Shown: positions 1-8,232, numbered from the stretch's first letter. The stretch is 43,723 nucleotides of DNA from Clostridium sp. CAG:568 (GCA_000434395.1 FR878745.1:1-43723), one strand, 5' to 3'. Notes: generated from the sequence alone by a model not told the origin. Translations and numbers: made by a program.

Positions 1-287
1 TTGGTTGGGAAAGTATTACTTAATCATATAGTTGTCAATGTATTCACATATGTGTAGTTTTGTTCCTTTTACCATTTTCATATCTCCATTTTGAATTTTG
101 TTAGTTTTTATCAATTAAAATTTTATTTTAAAATCAATTACTAATAAAGCAATTTTTTTGGTTTATAATTCGGTAATTTGTAAAGAAGTGAAGAAAAATA
201 GGAAAGAAAATTATAACTTTGAGAAAAACTAAGTAAAAACTTTTGTTTTTTATAGAATTTTGTGTAAACGCTTTTATCAACTTTCTA
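1..287. other. AT-rich left-edge intergenic region, no gene recognised
   Basis: This stretch is very A+T rich and holds no convincing reading frame on either strand. A frame open from base 1 to a stop at 55-57 could be the tail of an upstream gene, but 18 codons are too few to judge. The region ends in the promoter of the lysine-riboswitch transcription unit. The long minus-strand frame across 134-664 is a shadow of the riboswitch and the transporter gene. Confidence 0.5.
263..276 (+). promoter_or_regulatory. weak cre-like site upstream of the lysine transporter promoter
   Basis: TGTAAACGCTTTTA differs from the cre consensus TGWAANCGNTNWCA at one position (T for C near the end). It lies 11 bases upstream of the -35 box. 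A window gene (13568-14611) encodes a CcpA-like protein, which makes a cre plausible. One match to a degenerate consensus in AT-rich DNA is weak evidence. Confidence 0.3.
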
Positions 288-316
288 TTGAAATAATAAA
301 TCATATTAAATATATT
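288..316 (+). promoter_or_regulatory. sigma-A-type promoter of the lysine riboswitch unit
   Basis: TTGAAA (288-293) and TATATT (311-316) are separated by 17 bases, close to the housekeeping consensus. The expected transcription start is near 323, about 13 bases before the riboswitch aptamer. The position relative to the aptamer strongly supports this promoter. Confidence 0.75.
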
Positions 317-335
317 TTCACTGTTGAAAAACTGT

Positions 336-497
336 TGGATAGAGGCGCGATTTGTTAAAAGTAATCGAGATAGGAGGCATCCGTTATGCTCGATGAAAGG
401 AGCAGTCGCCGAAACCTTGAACTTTGCGAATTCAAGGATTGGGCCATGGAAATAAGATTCCAATGGACTCTTTGCTTTCAAAGCATTGGAGCTATCG
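336..497 (+). promoter_or_regulatory. lysine riboswitch (L box) aptamer
   Basis: The conserved L-box blocks occur in order: AGAGGCGCGA (341-350), AAAGTAATCGA (from 358), AGTCGCCGAA (403-412), TTGGGCC (around 439-445), TGGACTC (464-470) and GGAGCTATC (488-496). The closing P1 helix pairs GATAG (338-342) with CTATC (492-496). Known role of the class: the five-helix aptamer binds lysine and represses lysine synthesis or uptake genes in low-G+C Gram-positives. Here it stands directly before an amino-acid ABC transporter, so lysine is the likely transported substrate. The identification rests on recognised motifs and pairing, not on a covariance-model search. Confidence 0.93.
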
Positions 498-526
498 ATG
501 TTTCCTTTTATTGAGATTAGTAAAGG

Positions 527-553
527 CTGCATCGATGGGATGCAGTCTTTTTT
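527..553 (+). terminator. riboswitch-controlled intrinsic terminator with overlapping antiterminator
   Basis: CTGCATC (527-533) pairs with GATGCAG (539-545) and is followed by TCTTTTTT, an intrinsic terminator placed 27 bases before the transporter start. An alternative pairing is visible: ATCGATG (494-500), part of the 3' side of P1, is exactly complementary to CATCGAT (530-536) in the terminator stem. With lysine bound, P1 holds the first segment and the terminator forms. Without lysine, the antiterminator can form and transcription continues. This is the usual OFF-switch logic, inferred from the pairing. Confidence 0.9.
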
Positions 554-572
554 CAATAAAAGGAGCTTTTTT

Positions 573-2369
573 ATGGATAGGTTTAAAAAGAAAATTTTAG
601 CCTTTTTTAGCATGTTTTTTGTTCTTTTTGGTCTTCTGACTAGTTGTGCGACCAATGAAGACAAATTTACTTTAGTTGTTGGTATGGAAGCTGCTTATCC
701 TCCATTTAATTGGACAGAGAATCAAAAGACAGATGAGAATGTCCAAATAAAAGGAAAGAATAATGAATATGCAGCTGGATACGATATTAAGGTTGCCAAA
801 TTCATCGCAGATGATAATAATTGGAATTTGGAAATAGTAGCTATGGAATGGGATTCTTTGATTCCTTCTCTTCAATCGGGTACTATCAATGCAATTTGTG
901 CTGGTATGAGTAATACAGAAGAAAGAAGACAGTCTATAGATTTCTCGGATCCTTATTATGATTCAACTTTGTATTTAGTCACAAGGAAGAATGATACTAG
1001 ATTTGACTCTCAAACCAACTTTGATTTTCAAAACGATTTGAATGGTGTCAAACTAGTTACTCAATCAGGAACATTTGAAGATGATATAGCTCAAGATTGG
1101 GCAAATGATTTTGGAGCTAAATATATAAGTGGAACAAACGATTATTCTGGTGCCTTTCTTCAGGTTTCTCAAGGTTTGGCTGATGCGGTTATTTGTGAAT
1201 ATCCTGTCGCTCAATCAACAGTCAATGCTACACCTTCATTGATGATGGTTCCATTCGATAATAGTCTATTGGATCAAAAGTATGTCGAACAAACTAGAAT
1301 CTCAATCGGAATTAAAAAGGGGAGTGAAAACTCTGGATTGAAAGATAAGATCAACGCTTCACTGGCAAAACTTTCTACAGATCAAAGAAATAATTGGATG
1401 AATGCTGCAGTTACTGCACAAGAGAGTGAAAACGATGAAGTTCCATCTATGTGGTCACAAATATCACAACTTTTAAATAATTATGGTGTGACTTTTGGAT
1501 ATGGTATCTTAAACACTTTGCTATTAGCAATTGTAGGAACTGTTGTCGGATTGATTATTGGTATCCTAGTAAGTCAGGTTAGAAATTGGAAATCATCAAA
1601 GAGAGACAATGCTTTTGTTCGTAGCTTGAAATGGTTATGCAGAGCTATATCTGCGATTTATGTAACAGTATTTAGAGGAACTCCTATGATGGTTCAAGCC
1701 ATGATTTTATTTTCGGCATCATCTATTTGGACTGGACTTGTAGTACCCGGTGGAGCTGGAAACGTCCTCAATGGTTATATGCTTTGCGGCATGATCATTA
1801 TTTGTATCAATACAGGAGCTTATATGACAGAAAATGTCAGATCAGGTATGAATGGTGTGGATAAAGGTCAATGTGAAGCTGCGGCAAGTTTAGGTATAGG
1901 AAATCAAAGAACATTGTGGAGTATTACATTACCTCAAGCCTTGAGGAATTCATTGCCTAGTATTGGAAATGAATTTATCGTTAATATCAAGGATTCATCA
2001 GTTTTAAATGTTATAGGTTTGACTGAGTTATATAGATCAGTTTCTATAGCGACAAAGACTAATTATTTCACTGTGGCCGGTTATGTAATCATCGCCGCAA
2101 TTTATTTAATATTGACAGTACTATTCTCCATAATTCTTCAATTGGTAGATAATAAACTAAACATTCCAGATAAGGTTAATTGGTTTGGAATTCGTCGAAC
2201 TACAATTGACGCAATAAGAAATTTCTTTAAACGTTTAGGAAAAAATGAGGAAAAAGTGCAAGTAGTTGAAACGCAAAAGGAAATAAAAAATGTTGGAGAA
2301 AAGCCTTTGGTAGATATTGAAGCTTTGAAGCAAGCTCAAAGAGAGGAGGCAAAAAATGACCTCAACTAA
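573..2369 (+). CDS. lysine (amino-acid) ABC transporter: fused substrate-binding lipoprotein and permease
   Basis: The protein has 598 residues. It begins with a lipoprotein signal peptide (basic start, hydrophobic stretch, lipobox LTSC). A family-3 solute-binding domain covers roughly residues 30-285. A HisM/GlnP-type permease domain from about 305 to 560 carries the EAA-loop signature EAAASLGIGN. Such binding protein-permease fusions are known in Gram-positive glutamine/arginine-type importers. The charged C-terminal tail of about 50 residues is not part of either domain. The start at 573 is chosen over an in-frame ATG at 486 because the signal peptide begins there, AAAGGAG precedes it, and 486 lies inside the riboswitch. 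The next gene overlaps its end by 14 bases. Substrate specificity for lysine is inferred from the riboswitch. Confidence 0.92.
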   Translation: MDRFKKKILAFFSMFFVLFGLLTSCATNEDKFTLVVGMEAAYPPFNWTENQKTDENVQIKGKNNEYAAGYDIKVAKFIADDNNWNLEIVAMEWDSLIPSLQSGTINAICAGMSNTEERRQSIDFSDPYYDSTLYLVTRKNDTRFDSQTNFDFQNDLNGVKLVTQSGTFEDDIAQDWANDFGAKYISGTNDYSGAFLQVSQGLADAVICEYPVAQSTVNATPSLMMVPFDNSLLDQKYVEQTRISIGIKKGSENSGLKDKINASLAKLSTDQRNNWMNAAVTAQESENDEVPSMWSQISQLLNNYGVTFGYGILNTLLLAIVGTVVGLIIGILVSQVRNWKSSKRDNAFVRSLKWLCRAISAIYVTVFRGTPMMVQAMILFSASSIWTGLVVPGGAGNVLNGYMLCGMIIICINTGAYMTENVRSGMNGVDKGQCEAAASLGIGNQRTLWSITLPQALRNSLPSIGNEFIVNIKDSSVLNVIGLTELYRSVSIATKTNYFTVAGYVIIAAIYLILTVLFSIILQLVDNKLNIPDKVNWFGIRRTTIDAIRNFFKRLGKNEEKVQVVETQKEIKNVGEKPLVDIEALKQAQREEAKNDLN

Positions 2370-3105
2370 CGAAATGCCAATTTTAGCAGTAAGGAATTTA
2401 TCGAAAAGATTTGATGATTTGCAAGTTCTTAACAACGTGTCATTAGATGTTTATCCCAAGGATGTTATTGCTGTTTTAGGTCAATCCGGAGGAGGTAAAT
2501 CAACTTTCCTTAGATGTTTGAATCTGTTGGAAGAACCGGATGATGGAAGTATTTATTTTCACGGCTATGACTTGGTACATGATAAGTTAAAACTTAATAA
2601 GCTAAGAGCAAAGATGGGAATGGTTTTCCAATCGTTCAATTTGTTCAACAACATGAATGTTCTCGAAAATGTTATGTACGCACAAATAAATGTATTGCAT
2701 AGAACACGTGAAGAAGCTTTGAAAAGAGCACAGCAAGCTTTGGACGAAGTCGGATTATTGGATCATGCTGACTATAGAGTGAACAACTTGTCTGGTGGAC
2801 AGAAGCAAAGAGTTGCTATCGCGAGATCCTTGGTCATGGATCCAGACATAATGCTATTTGACGAACCTACTTCTGCTTTGGACCCTATGATGGTTGGAGA
2901 AGTTTTAAAAGTAATGCAAAGACTTGCCAAGAACGGAATGACTATGATTGTCGTGACCCACGAAATGTCATTTGCAAAGAATGTTTCAAATAGAATAGTC
3001 TTCTTCGATGGCGGAAAAATAGTTGAAGAAAGCTCAAATCCTATAGAGTTTTTTAGTTCACCTAAAACTGAACAAGCCAGAAAATTCTTAGGGACCGAAA
3101 AATAA
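2356..3105 (+). CDS. amino-acid ABC transporter ATP-binding protein (GlnQ/ArtM-like)
   Basis: This 249-residue ATPase powers the importer encoded just upstream. Walker A is GQSGGGKST (42-50), the Q-loop is at Q92, the signature LSGGQ at 145-149, Walker B with the catalytic glutamate at D169-E170, and the switch histidine at H202. All motifs for ATP hydrolysis are present, and the length is typical of polar amino-acid importers. The start is supported by GAGAGGAGG about six bases upstream and overlaps the preceding stop region by 14 bases, suggesting translational coupling. Two copies would pair with two permease domains of the fused protein. Expression should follow the lysine riboswitch. Confidence 0.95.
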   Translation: MTSTNEMPILAVRNLSKRFDDLQVLNNVSLDVYPKDVIAVLGQSGGGKSTFLRCLNLLEEPDDGSIYFHGYDLVHDKLKLNKLRAKMGMVFQSFNLFNNMNVLENVMYAQINVLHRTREEALKRAQQALDEVGLLDHADYRVNNLSGGQKQRVAIARSLVMDPDIMLFDEPTSALDPMMVGEVLKVMQRLAKNGMTMIVVTHEMSFAKNVSNRIVFFDGGKIVEESSNPIEFFSSPKTEQARKFLGTEK

Positions 3106-3137
3106 ATAAAATTGTATAAAAGGAATTGTGTTGGAAA

Positions 3138-3174
3138 TAAAAATGATGCTAGATTATGCCTAGCATCATTTTTA
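3138..3174 (+). terminator. intrinsic terminator, usable in both directions
   Basis: AAATGATGCTAG (3141-3152) pairs with CTAGCATCATTT (3160-3171) around a 7-base loop, with A and T runs on either side. It closes the lysine transporter unit and probably also the convergent minus-strand gene. A second 12-bp inverted repeat at 174-202 of the same kilobase (3174-3185/3191-3202) overlaps the end of that gene. Confidence 0.88.
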
Positions 3175-3190
3175 TAATCAAATAAGTTGT

Positions 3191-4942
3191 TTATTTGATT
3201 ATATGATTTATTTCATTTATTATTGAGTTGGTGTCGAGTTTATTTTTAATTAATTCTTGCTCAATATTATATCCATCGATAAATTTCTTTTCTATTCCGT
3301 GTACTGAAACTTTGACATCGCTCATTGAATAGAATCTAGCTATTTTTTCACCATATCCACCATCGATTTGGCTGTCTTCTAATGTTATGACGTATTGATG
3401 ATCTTTTTTCAAAGATTCTAACAAGCTTTGATCTAATCCAGTCAAGAAGATTGGGTTGATAATTGTTAAATCGATTCCTTTTTCTTTGAAATGGTCATAA
3501 ACTTTCAAAGCAATTTCCATCATATTTCCTACAGCGATAATTGCTACTTTAGCCCCTTGATGAACCACTTTTGATTTGTTTTCGATTGAATAGTCTGTCG
3601 TATCTTTAATTCCAGTTGATATTAGCTTTGCTGGAACTCTTATCGCCAAAGGATGTTTCTTGTGATAAACAGCATATTCCAACATGGCCAAGTATTCTTC
3701 TTTTGAATATGGGGCTAGGTAAATCATATTTGGAATATTTATTATGAAAGGTATATCGAATGTTCCTAAATGTGTGACATCGCTATTTCCAAATATCGAA
3801 GAGCCAAAAACTAAGAATGTTACCTGATTGTCATTGATACAAACATCTTGTGAAATCTGATCATAAGTTCTTTGCATGAAAGAAGCACAAGTCGGATATA
3901 TGGCAATTCCACCTCTTTTTACTATTCCACTAGCCATAGCTGTTGCGTTTTCTTCTGCTATATCGTCATCTACAAACTGGTTTCCTAGTTCTTTTCTTCT
4001 ATCAGGATAGGCGTTTATTACTGATGGAACTGCAGAATTTAGAATAACGATTCTTTTATCTTCTGATACTTTCTTTGAAAGATAATCATATGTCAGTTCT
4101 CCATAGCTTTGCTTTGGCAGATCGATTGATATTTTTCCAGTGTTTAAATCAAAAGGGAAAGACCAGTGGAATCTCTCTTTATTTTCTTCCGCATATTTAT
4201 ATCCATAGCCTTTGATAGTATGTATATGAACTACGATTGGATGATCGATGTCTTTTACTTTCTTAAAAGCGTCAATCAAAGATTCGATGTCGTTTCCTTT
4301 TTCGACATAAATATAATCCCAACCCAATGACTTGAAATAATTATTCTCACAAGTGCCATTGGACTCTCTGAGATCCTTTAAATTCTTATATAGTCCACCA
4401 TGATTTTCGGCTATAGACATTTCGTTATCATTCACAACCACGATGAAATTAGAACCCATCTCACCGGCGTAATCAAATCCTTCGAATGCTTCTCCACCAC
4501 TTAAGGAACCATCACCAATAATTGCGACGATATTTTCCTTGCCACCTAATTGATTTCTAGCTTTTACAAGACCACTCGCTAGAGAAATCGATGTAGAAGT
4601 ATGACCTATAGTGAACAAGTCATGCTCGCTTTCTAAAGGAGAAGAAAAACCTGTTACTTTGTCATAATCCTCTTCATTGATAAACGAAGATTTTCTACCT
4701 GTCAATATCTTATGTGTGTATGATTGATGAGAAACATCGAAAACAAACTTATCGATAGGTGAATTAAAGACATAATGTAACGCAATAGTCATTTCTACAT
4801 CGCCTAAATTAGGTCCTACATGTCCGCCATGTATAGATAATTTCTTTAAAAGAACTTTTCTTATTTCTTTTGCTAATGTATTAAGTTCATCAATATTTAA
4901 ATTCTTAATATCTTTTGGCGAATTTATATTTTCTAGATACAT
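3191..4942 (-). CDS. dxs: 1-deoxy-D-xylulose-5-phosphate synthase or DXS-like thiamine-diphosphate enzyme
   Basis: The 583-residue protein has DXS architecture. The N-terminal thiamine-diphosphate domain has HGGHVGPNLG (38-47), DVSHQSYTHK (69-78), GDG (143-145) and NDNEMS (171-176). The pyrimidine domain has the glutamate motif IAEEN, and a transketolase C-terminal domain follows. DXS condenses pyruvate and glyceraldehyde 3-phosphate to start the MEP isoprenoid pathway. It departs from canonical DXS where the usual DRAGLVG.DG.TH motif reads GSSIFGNSDVTH, losing the arginine known to contact substrate phosphate. The usual YPRG motif reads VPAK. Reduced or altered activity is therefore possible. 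The ATG at 4942 is preferred over a GTG at 4957 because GTGAGGA is well spaced from it. No other MEP gene is in the window. Confidence 0.78.
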   Translation of the reverse strand: MYLENINSPKDIKNLNIDELNTLAKEIRKVLLKKLSIHGGHVGPNLGDVEMTIALHYVFNSPIDKFVFDVSHQSYTHKILTGRKSSFINEEDYDKVTGFSSPLESEHDLFTIGHTSTSISLASGLVKARNQLGGKENIVAIIGDGSLSGGEAFEGFDYAGEMGSNFIVVVNDNEMSIAENHGGLYKNLKDLRESNGTCENNYFKSLGWDYIYVEKGNDIESLIDAFKKVKDIDHPIVVHIHTIKGYGYKYAEENKERFHWSFPFDLNTGKISIDLPKQSYGELTYDYLSKKVSEDKRIVILNSAVPSVINAYPDRRKELGNQFVDDDIAEENATAMASGIVKRGGIAIYPTCASFMQRTYDQISQDVCINDNQVTFLVFGSSIFGNSDVTHLGTFDIPFIINIPNMIYLAPYSKEEYLAMLEYAVYHKKHPLAIRVPAKLISTGIKDTTDYSIENKSKVVHQGAKVAIIAVGNMMEIALKVYDHFKEKGIDLTIINPIFLTGLDQSLLESLKKDHQYVITLEDSQIDGGYGEKIARFYSMSDVKVSVHGIEKKFIDGYNIEQELIKNKLDTNSIINEINHIIK

Positions 4943-5000
4943 TTTAAAAATCCTCACTATTTTTTGATTTTACACTATTCATAATGAAAAATGTACAAAC

Positions 5001-5025
5001 AAAAAAGCAATGCCTAAGCATTGCT
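5001..5025 (-). terminator. terminator of the initiator tRNA gene
   Basis: On the minus strand AGCAATGC, a four-base loop and GCATTGCT form a perfect 8-bp stem followed by six T residues. It lies 10 bases beyond the tRNA 3' end, so the tRNA is transcribed separately from the DXS-like gene downstream. Confidence 0.9.
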
Positions 5026-5035
5026 ATGGTTTTCA

Positions 5036-5110
5036 TGGTGGCGGGAGAAGGAATCGAACCTCCGACCTCCAGGTTATGGGCCTGGCAAGCTACCTCTGCT
5101 CTACCCCGCG
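5036..5110 (-). tRNA. initiator tRNA-fMet (CAU)
   Basis: A full 75-base cloverleaf with encoded CCA is read on the minus strand, anticodon CAT. Initiator hallmarks are visible: the first acceptor pair is unpaired (C1 against C72), and the D stem has A11-U24, where elongators have a pyrimidine-purine pair. Two features are odd. The anticodon stem is CCAGG/CCTGG, so the usual three G-C pairs become A-U/G-C/G-C (29-41 is A-U). The anticodon loop is CCCATAA, giving C33 instead of the almost universal U33. The call as initiator is inferred from these elements. An elongator Met identity is less likely. Confidence 0.88.
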
Positions 5111-5178
5111 ATAAATATTGCTATCTTGAATAGCTGCACTATAATATCACATAAATTCTTAAAAAGAAAGGATTTTTT

Positions 5179-6075
5179 ATGAAAGGATTAATAATTATCA
5201 ATTCTTTCACCTCTTCTCCCGCTATTTCCTACAAAGCATGGAGATTGATGAGTGAATTTAGGCTTAAAGGAATAGAATGTGATGTAGTCAAAACAGTCGA
5301 TTTACCTGTTATATATAAAAATGGGATAGAAACGATTCCTGATATCGATGAATGGGGATTTTGTGTATATTTAGATAAGGATAAATACTTAATTGATGCC
5401 ATAGCGAAAAGAATGCCAGTATTCAACTCGGGAAAATCTACTTTTTTATGTGATGATAAGATGGTTACTTTCCAAGCTTTAAGAAATTCAGGTATTAGAA
5501 CTCCGCTGACTATTCCAGCACCTCTTTGTTATTCTCAATCACCAGATCAAGGATCTATCGATTTGTTTTTGGATATAGTCGAAAAGGAACTTGGATACCC
5601 TATGATTTGTAAAGAATCATACGGGTCTTTAGGTAAACAAGTATATCTAATTAAAAATAGAGAAGAATTAGAACTAAAGAATAAAGAATTGATTAATGTA
5701 ACGCATCTCTTTCAAAAGTTTTATAGTGAATCTCAAGGCCGTGATTATAGAGTTCTGACTATCGGTGGTAAAGTTGTTGCAAGTATGGAAAGAATCAATG
5801 ATCACGACTTCAGATCAAATATAGCTGAAGGTGGTGTTGGTAAACCTGTCACATTATCACCTGAATTTATTGAAATGGCGGAAAGAGTATCTAATATTCT
5901 TGGATTAGATTATGGTGGTATAGATTTAATTAAGGCTAATGATGGTAAACCAGTATTTATAGAGGCGAATTCCAATTGCTTTTTCTCAGAAATAGAGAAA
6001 GTAACTAAAATAAATATCACTAAAATATTGGTAGAACATATAATCTCTAGATTGAAGGATATGAATTTGATTTAA
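5179..6075 (+). CDS. RimK-type ATP-grasp ligase
   Basis: The 298-residue protein has an N-terminal alpha/beta region, then an ATP-grasp core beginning near residue 90. ATP-grasp traits include the lysine-bearing strand PMICKESYGSLGKQV, the central RDYRVLTIGG and the metal-binding end PVFIEANSN near residue 270. Members of this family join a carboxylate to an amine or amino acid using ATP (ribosomal protein S6 glutamylation, cofactor tails, peptide-like products). The acceptor substrate here cannot be told from the sequence. It starts with an AAAGGA ribosome site and leads a three-gene plus-strand run with a HAD phosphatase and a guanylate-kinase-like gene, closed by the terminator at 7341. 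Confidence 0.82.
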   Translation: MKGLIIINSFTSSPAISYKAWRLMSEFRLKGIECDVVKTVDLPVIYKNGIETIPDIDEWGFCVYLDKDKYLIDAIAKRMPVFNSGKSTFLCDDKMVTFQALRNSGIRTPLTIPAPLCYSQSPDQGSIDLFLDIVEKELGYPMICKESYGSLGKQVYLIKNREELELKNKELINVTHLFQKFYSESQGRDYRVLTIGGKVVASMERINDHDFRSNIAEGGVGKPVTLSPEFIEMAERVSNILGLDYGGIDLIKANDGKPVFIEANSNCFFSEIEKVTKINITKILVEHIISRLKDMNLI

Positions 6076-6100
6076 TAAAAAATAGTAGGAAAAAATAAAT

Positions 6101-6769
6101 ATGGAAATTGAATTAGACAAGATAAAAGTATTGGCTTTTGATTGTGATGGAACTTTGATGAATACAGTTCCAGATTATTTATATGCGATGAATTTAGCTA
6201 TGGGGCATTATTCATTGCCTATAATAAATGAGAAGGAAGCTTATTCTTTTTTAGGTAATGGAACCGACTATTTTTTAACCTGTGCTATGAGAGGCCAAAA
6301 GATGGATCAATTTAAAGAAATTAAAGAATATTATTTATCGAAGTATTCTAATCATTTCTTTGTGAATACTATCATTTATCCTTATATAGAGGAATTTCTT
6401 TTCAAAGCCAAGAAAAAAGGATATAAATTGGCCGTCTGTTCTAATAAACCTGAATTTGTATTGAAGAAGCTAATAAAAGCCGCTTTCCCATCTATTGATT
6501 TTGATTTTGTCGGTGGTCAAGTCGGACCTATAAGAAAGCCAAATCCGTTGCTATTAAATCAAGTTGCTGATACTTTAAAATGCTCTAAAAATGAAATTGC
6601 ATACTTCGGTGATACAGAAGTTGATGCTGAATTTGCAAAAAATGCTTTCGTTAACAACTTATTTATAGTAACATATGGTTTTAGAGATAAAAAGTATTTG
6701 ATGGAAGTTACAAATCCAATCGAATTTTTCGATGATGTGCCATCAATAGAAAAGTACTTTAAACTCTAA
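6101..6769 (+). CDS. HAD-superfamily hydrolase, phosphoglycolate phosphatase-like
   Basis: The four HAD motifs are clear in 222 residues. These are nucleophile D14 and D16 in DCDGT, S114-N115 in motif II, K146 in RKPNP, and G170-D171 with D175 in motif IV. The helical cap between motifs I and II is of the small C1 type seen in Gph/PpaX-like phosphatases. Such enzymes hydrolyse small phosphorylated metabolites or pyrophosphate. The true substrate is not evident. The gene lies 25 bases after the ATP-grasp ligase and 20 bases before the guanylate-kinase-like gene, so co-transcription is likely. Confidence 0.88.
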   Translation: MEIELDKIKVLAFDCDGTLMNTVPDYLYAMNLAMGHYSLPIINEKEAYSFLGNGTDYFLTCAMRGQKMDQFKEIKEYYLSKYSNHFFVNTIIYPYIEEFLFKAKKKGYKLAVCSNKPEFVLKKLIKAAFPSIDFDFVGGQVGPIRKPNPLLLNQVADTLKCSKNEIAYFGDTEVDAEFAKNAFVNNLFIVTYGFRDKKYLMEVTNPIEFFDDVPSIEKYFKL

Positions 6770-6789
6770 TCTAAAGAAAGAAGGGCCTT

Positions 6790-7338
6790 ATGTTACTTTT
6801 AATCGGAGCTTCAGCATCTGGAAAAACAGAGACTGCTAAATATTTGATGGAACATTTTAACATCAAGAAAATAATAACTTGCACTACAAGAGCACCTAGA
6901 GCAAATGAAGTCAATGATGTGGATTATCATTTTTTGAGTGTTGAAGAGTTTCAAAGAAGAAAAGATGCCGGTTTATTTTTAGAGACTGCAAATTATGCTG
7001 GAAACTGGTATGGTACTTTAAAAGCAGATGTCGGAGAAAACAAAGTTGCCTGTGCAGATCCTATTGGTGCTCATTCATATAGAGACTATATGGGAAAAGA
7101 TTTATTCTGTGTCTACCTCGATGCTTCGGAAGAGATGAGAAAGAAAAGAATGATAGAGAAACGAAAAGATAATCTCTTGAATGTGGAAGCCAGATTGACT
7201 AAAGATAAAGTATTATTTGATCAGTCAGTTAAAGACTTGGCTGATGTGGTGTTGGATACTGATCCCATGTCAGTCGAACAATGTGCCGTTGCAGTATATG
7301 ATGCTTATCTGAAGTGGAAAAATAATAGAAATAACTAA
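6790..7338 (+). CDS. guanylate kinase-like protein
   Basis: The protein is 182 residues and matches guanylate kinase in its N-terminal two thirds. It has a P-loop GASASGKT (6-13), TTRAPR (32-37) containing the GMP-binding arginines, VDYHF (44-48) and NWYGT (72-76). Guanylate kinase converts GMP to GDP. Divergence begins after residue 80, where the usual DVQGA segment reads CADPIGAH. The P-loop lacks the common GPSG.GKST form. It may be a paralogue rather than the essential enzyme. A search for a second gmk in the genome would settle this. It ends just before a strong terminator. Confidence 0.72.
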   Translation: MLLLIGASASGKTETAKYLMEHFNIKKIITCTTRAPRANEVNDVDYHFLSVEEFQRRKDAGLFLETANYAGNWYGTLKADVGENKVACADPIGAHSYRDYMGKDLFCVYLDASEEMRKKRMIEKRKDNLLNVEARLTKDKVLFDQSVKDLADVVLDTDPMSVEQCAVAVYDAYLKWKNNRNN

Positions 7339-7340
7339 TA

Positions 7341-7368
7341 AAAAACTCGATCAACTGATCGAGTTTTT
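7341..7368. terminator. bidirectional terminator between convergent units
   Basis: AAAAACTCGATCA (7341-7353) and TGATCGAGTTTTT (7356-7368) form a perfect 13-bp inverted repeat flanked by A and T runs. It serves the plus-strand guanylate-kinase-like gene and the minus-strand gene ending at 7372. Confidence 0.93.
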
Positions 7369-7371
7369 AGT

Positions 7372-8232
7372 TTAGTCTTTTACCCAGGTGTAACGAGTCA
7401 TAGGCTCATTTGCGAGCTCGTTATATAACTCATCATAAGCCTCGATGTTGTAGATGTCATCTAAAGGCTTGAATCTATCGCCTTTAAAATTGAAGATATA
7501 ACCTAAGTTATCATAGGCTTCCAATTCATTTCTAAGAGCTTCAGCTTTAGCTTTGGAAGATACGGTTACAGCATCAGCTAATGTCAAACCTGTCTTTAGA
7601 ATATTCAATTGGTTATTTTGTCTTACGATTCCATCGTTATACAAAGAGAAATTGAATCTTGTCAAATCCCATAATCTCGTTTTCTCCAAGGCACATTGGA
7701 AGTAAGGCTCGTTTACAGTGTAGACGACACGCATCCAAGGATACCTTCCTCTTAACATATAAGGGAGAAATCCTGTTTCCCAATCGAAAGCATGGACGAT
7801 ATCGAATCTAATAGACTTCTTTTCTTGGTCTTCAATGAATTGTCTCACAGCAAATGAAAATGCAGTGAATCTATAAGGGTCATCCAAGTATCCATACATT
7901 TTATCGCGGCCGAAATAGTAAGGAATATCTAATAAATAATAAGTAACTCCATTGAAATAAGCCTGTAAAACATTGCATTCAGCTTGGCTATAAGGAGCTG
8001 ATAATTGGAATGAGTATATGTATTTGAGTTGCCCTTTGAATTCATCCATGTATTGCTTATAACCAGGAATCACTACTGCGACAAAATGATTTTCGGGTTG
8101 TTTTGCAATCTTTGTCGCTAAATTTGTGACTTTTGCAGCTAAGTCTCCATTTGGAGCAAAAGGGGTGGCTTCACTTGAGACAAATAAGATTGGAAGTGAA
8201 TGTTTTATATCTTTTTCTTTGTTTTCTAACAT
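7372..8232 (-). CDS. glycogen/starch synthase N-terminal-domain-like protein (half-length)
   Basis: The 286 residues resemble only the N-terminal Rossmann half of GT5 glycogen synthase (GlgA). Recognisable parts are LFVSSEATPFAPNGDLA near residue 16, the YLLDIPYYFGRDKMYGY segment, DPYRFTAFSFA, and FDIVHAFDWETGFLP. GlgA normally has about 480 residues with a second domain carrying most ADP-glucose-binding residues; that half is absent. The GlgA loop KTGGL reads PNGDL here, losing its lysine. A glycogen synthase activity is therefore doubtful. The protein may be a degenerate or regulatory relative. A GGAGG site precedes the ATG, and the membrane-protein gene upstream ends only 15 bases earlier, indicating a two-gene operon. 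Confidence 0.72.
   Translation of the reverse strand: MLENKEKDIKHSLPILFVSSEATPFAPNGDLAAKVTNLATKIAKQPENHFVAVVIPGYKQYMDEFKGQLKYIYSFQLSAPYSQAECNVLQAYFNGVTYYLLDIPYYFGRDKMYGYLDDPYRFTAFSFAVRQFIEDQEKKSIRFDIVHAFDWETGFLPYMLRGRYPWMRVVYTVNEPYFQCALEKTRLWDLTRFNFSLYNDGIVRQNNQLNILKTGLTLADAVTVSSKAKAEALRNELEAYDNLGYIFNFKGDRFKPLDDIYNIEAYDELYNELANEPMTRYTWVKD

Noticed and set aside
1..57. Open frame from the window edge to a TAG, possibly the end of an upstream gene
   Set aside because: Only 18 codons are visible and none resembles a known C-terminus; the stretch is too short to separate from chance.
134..664. 176-codon minus-strand frame over the riboswitch
   Set aside because: It lies antisense to the lysine aptamer, terminator and signal peptide, has no ribosome site, and its translation is low-complexity and AT-driven.
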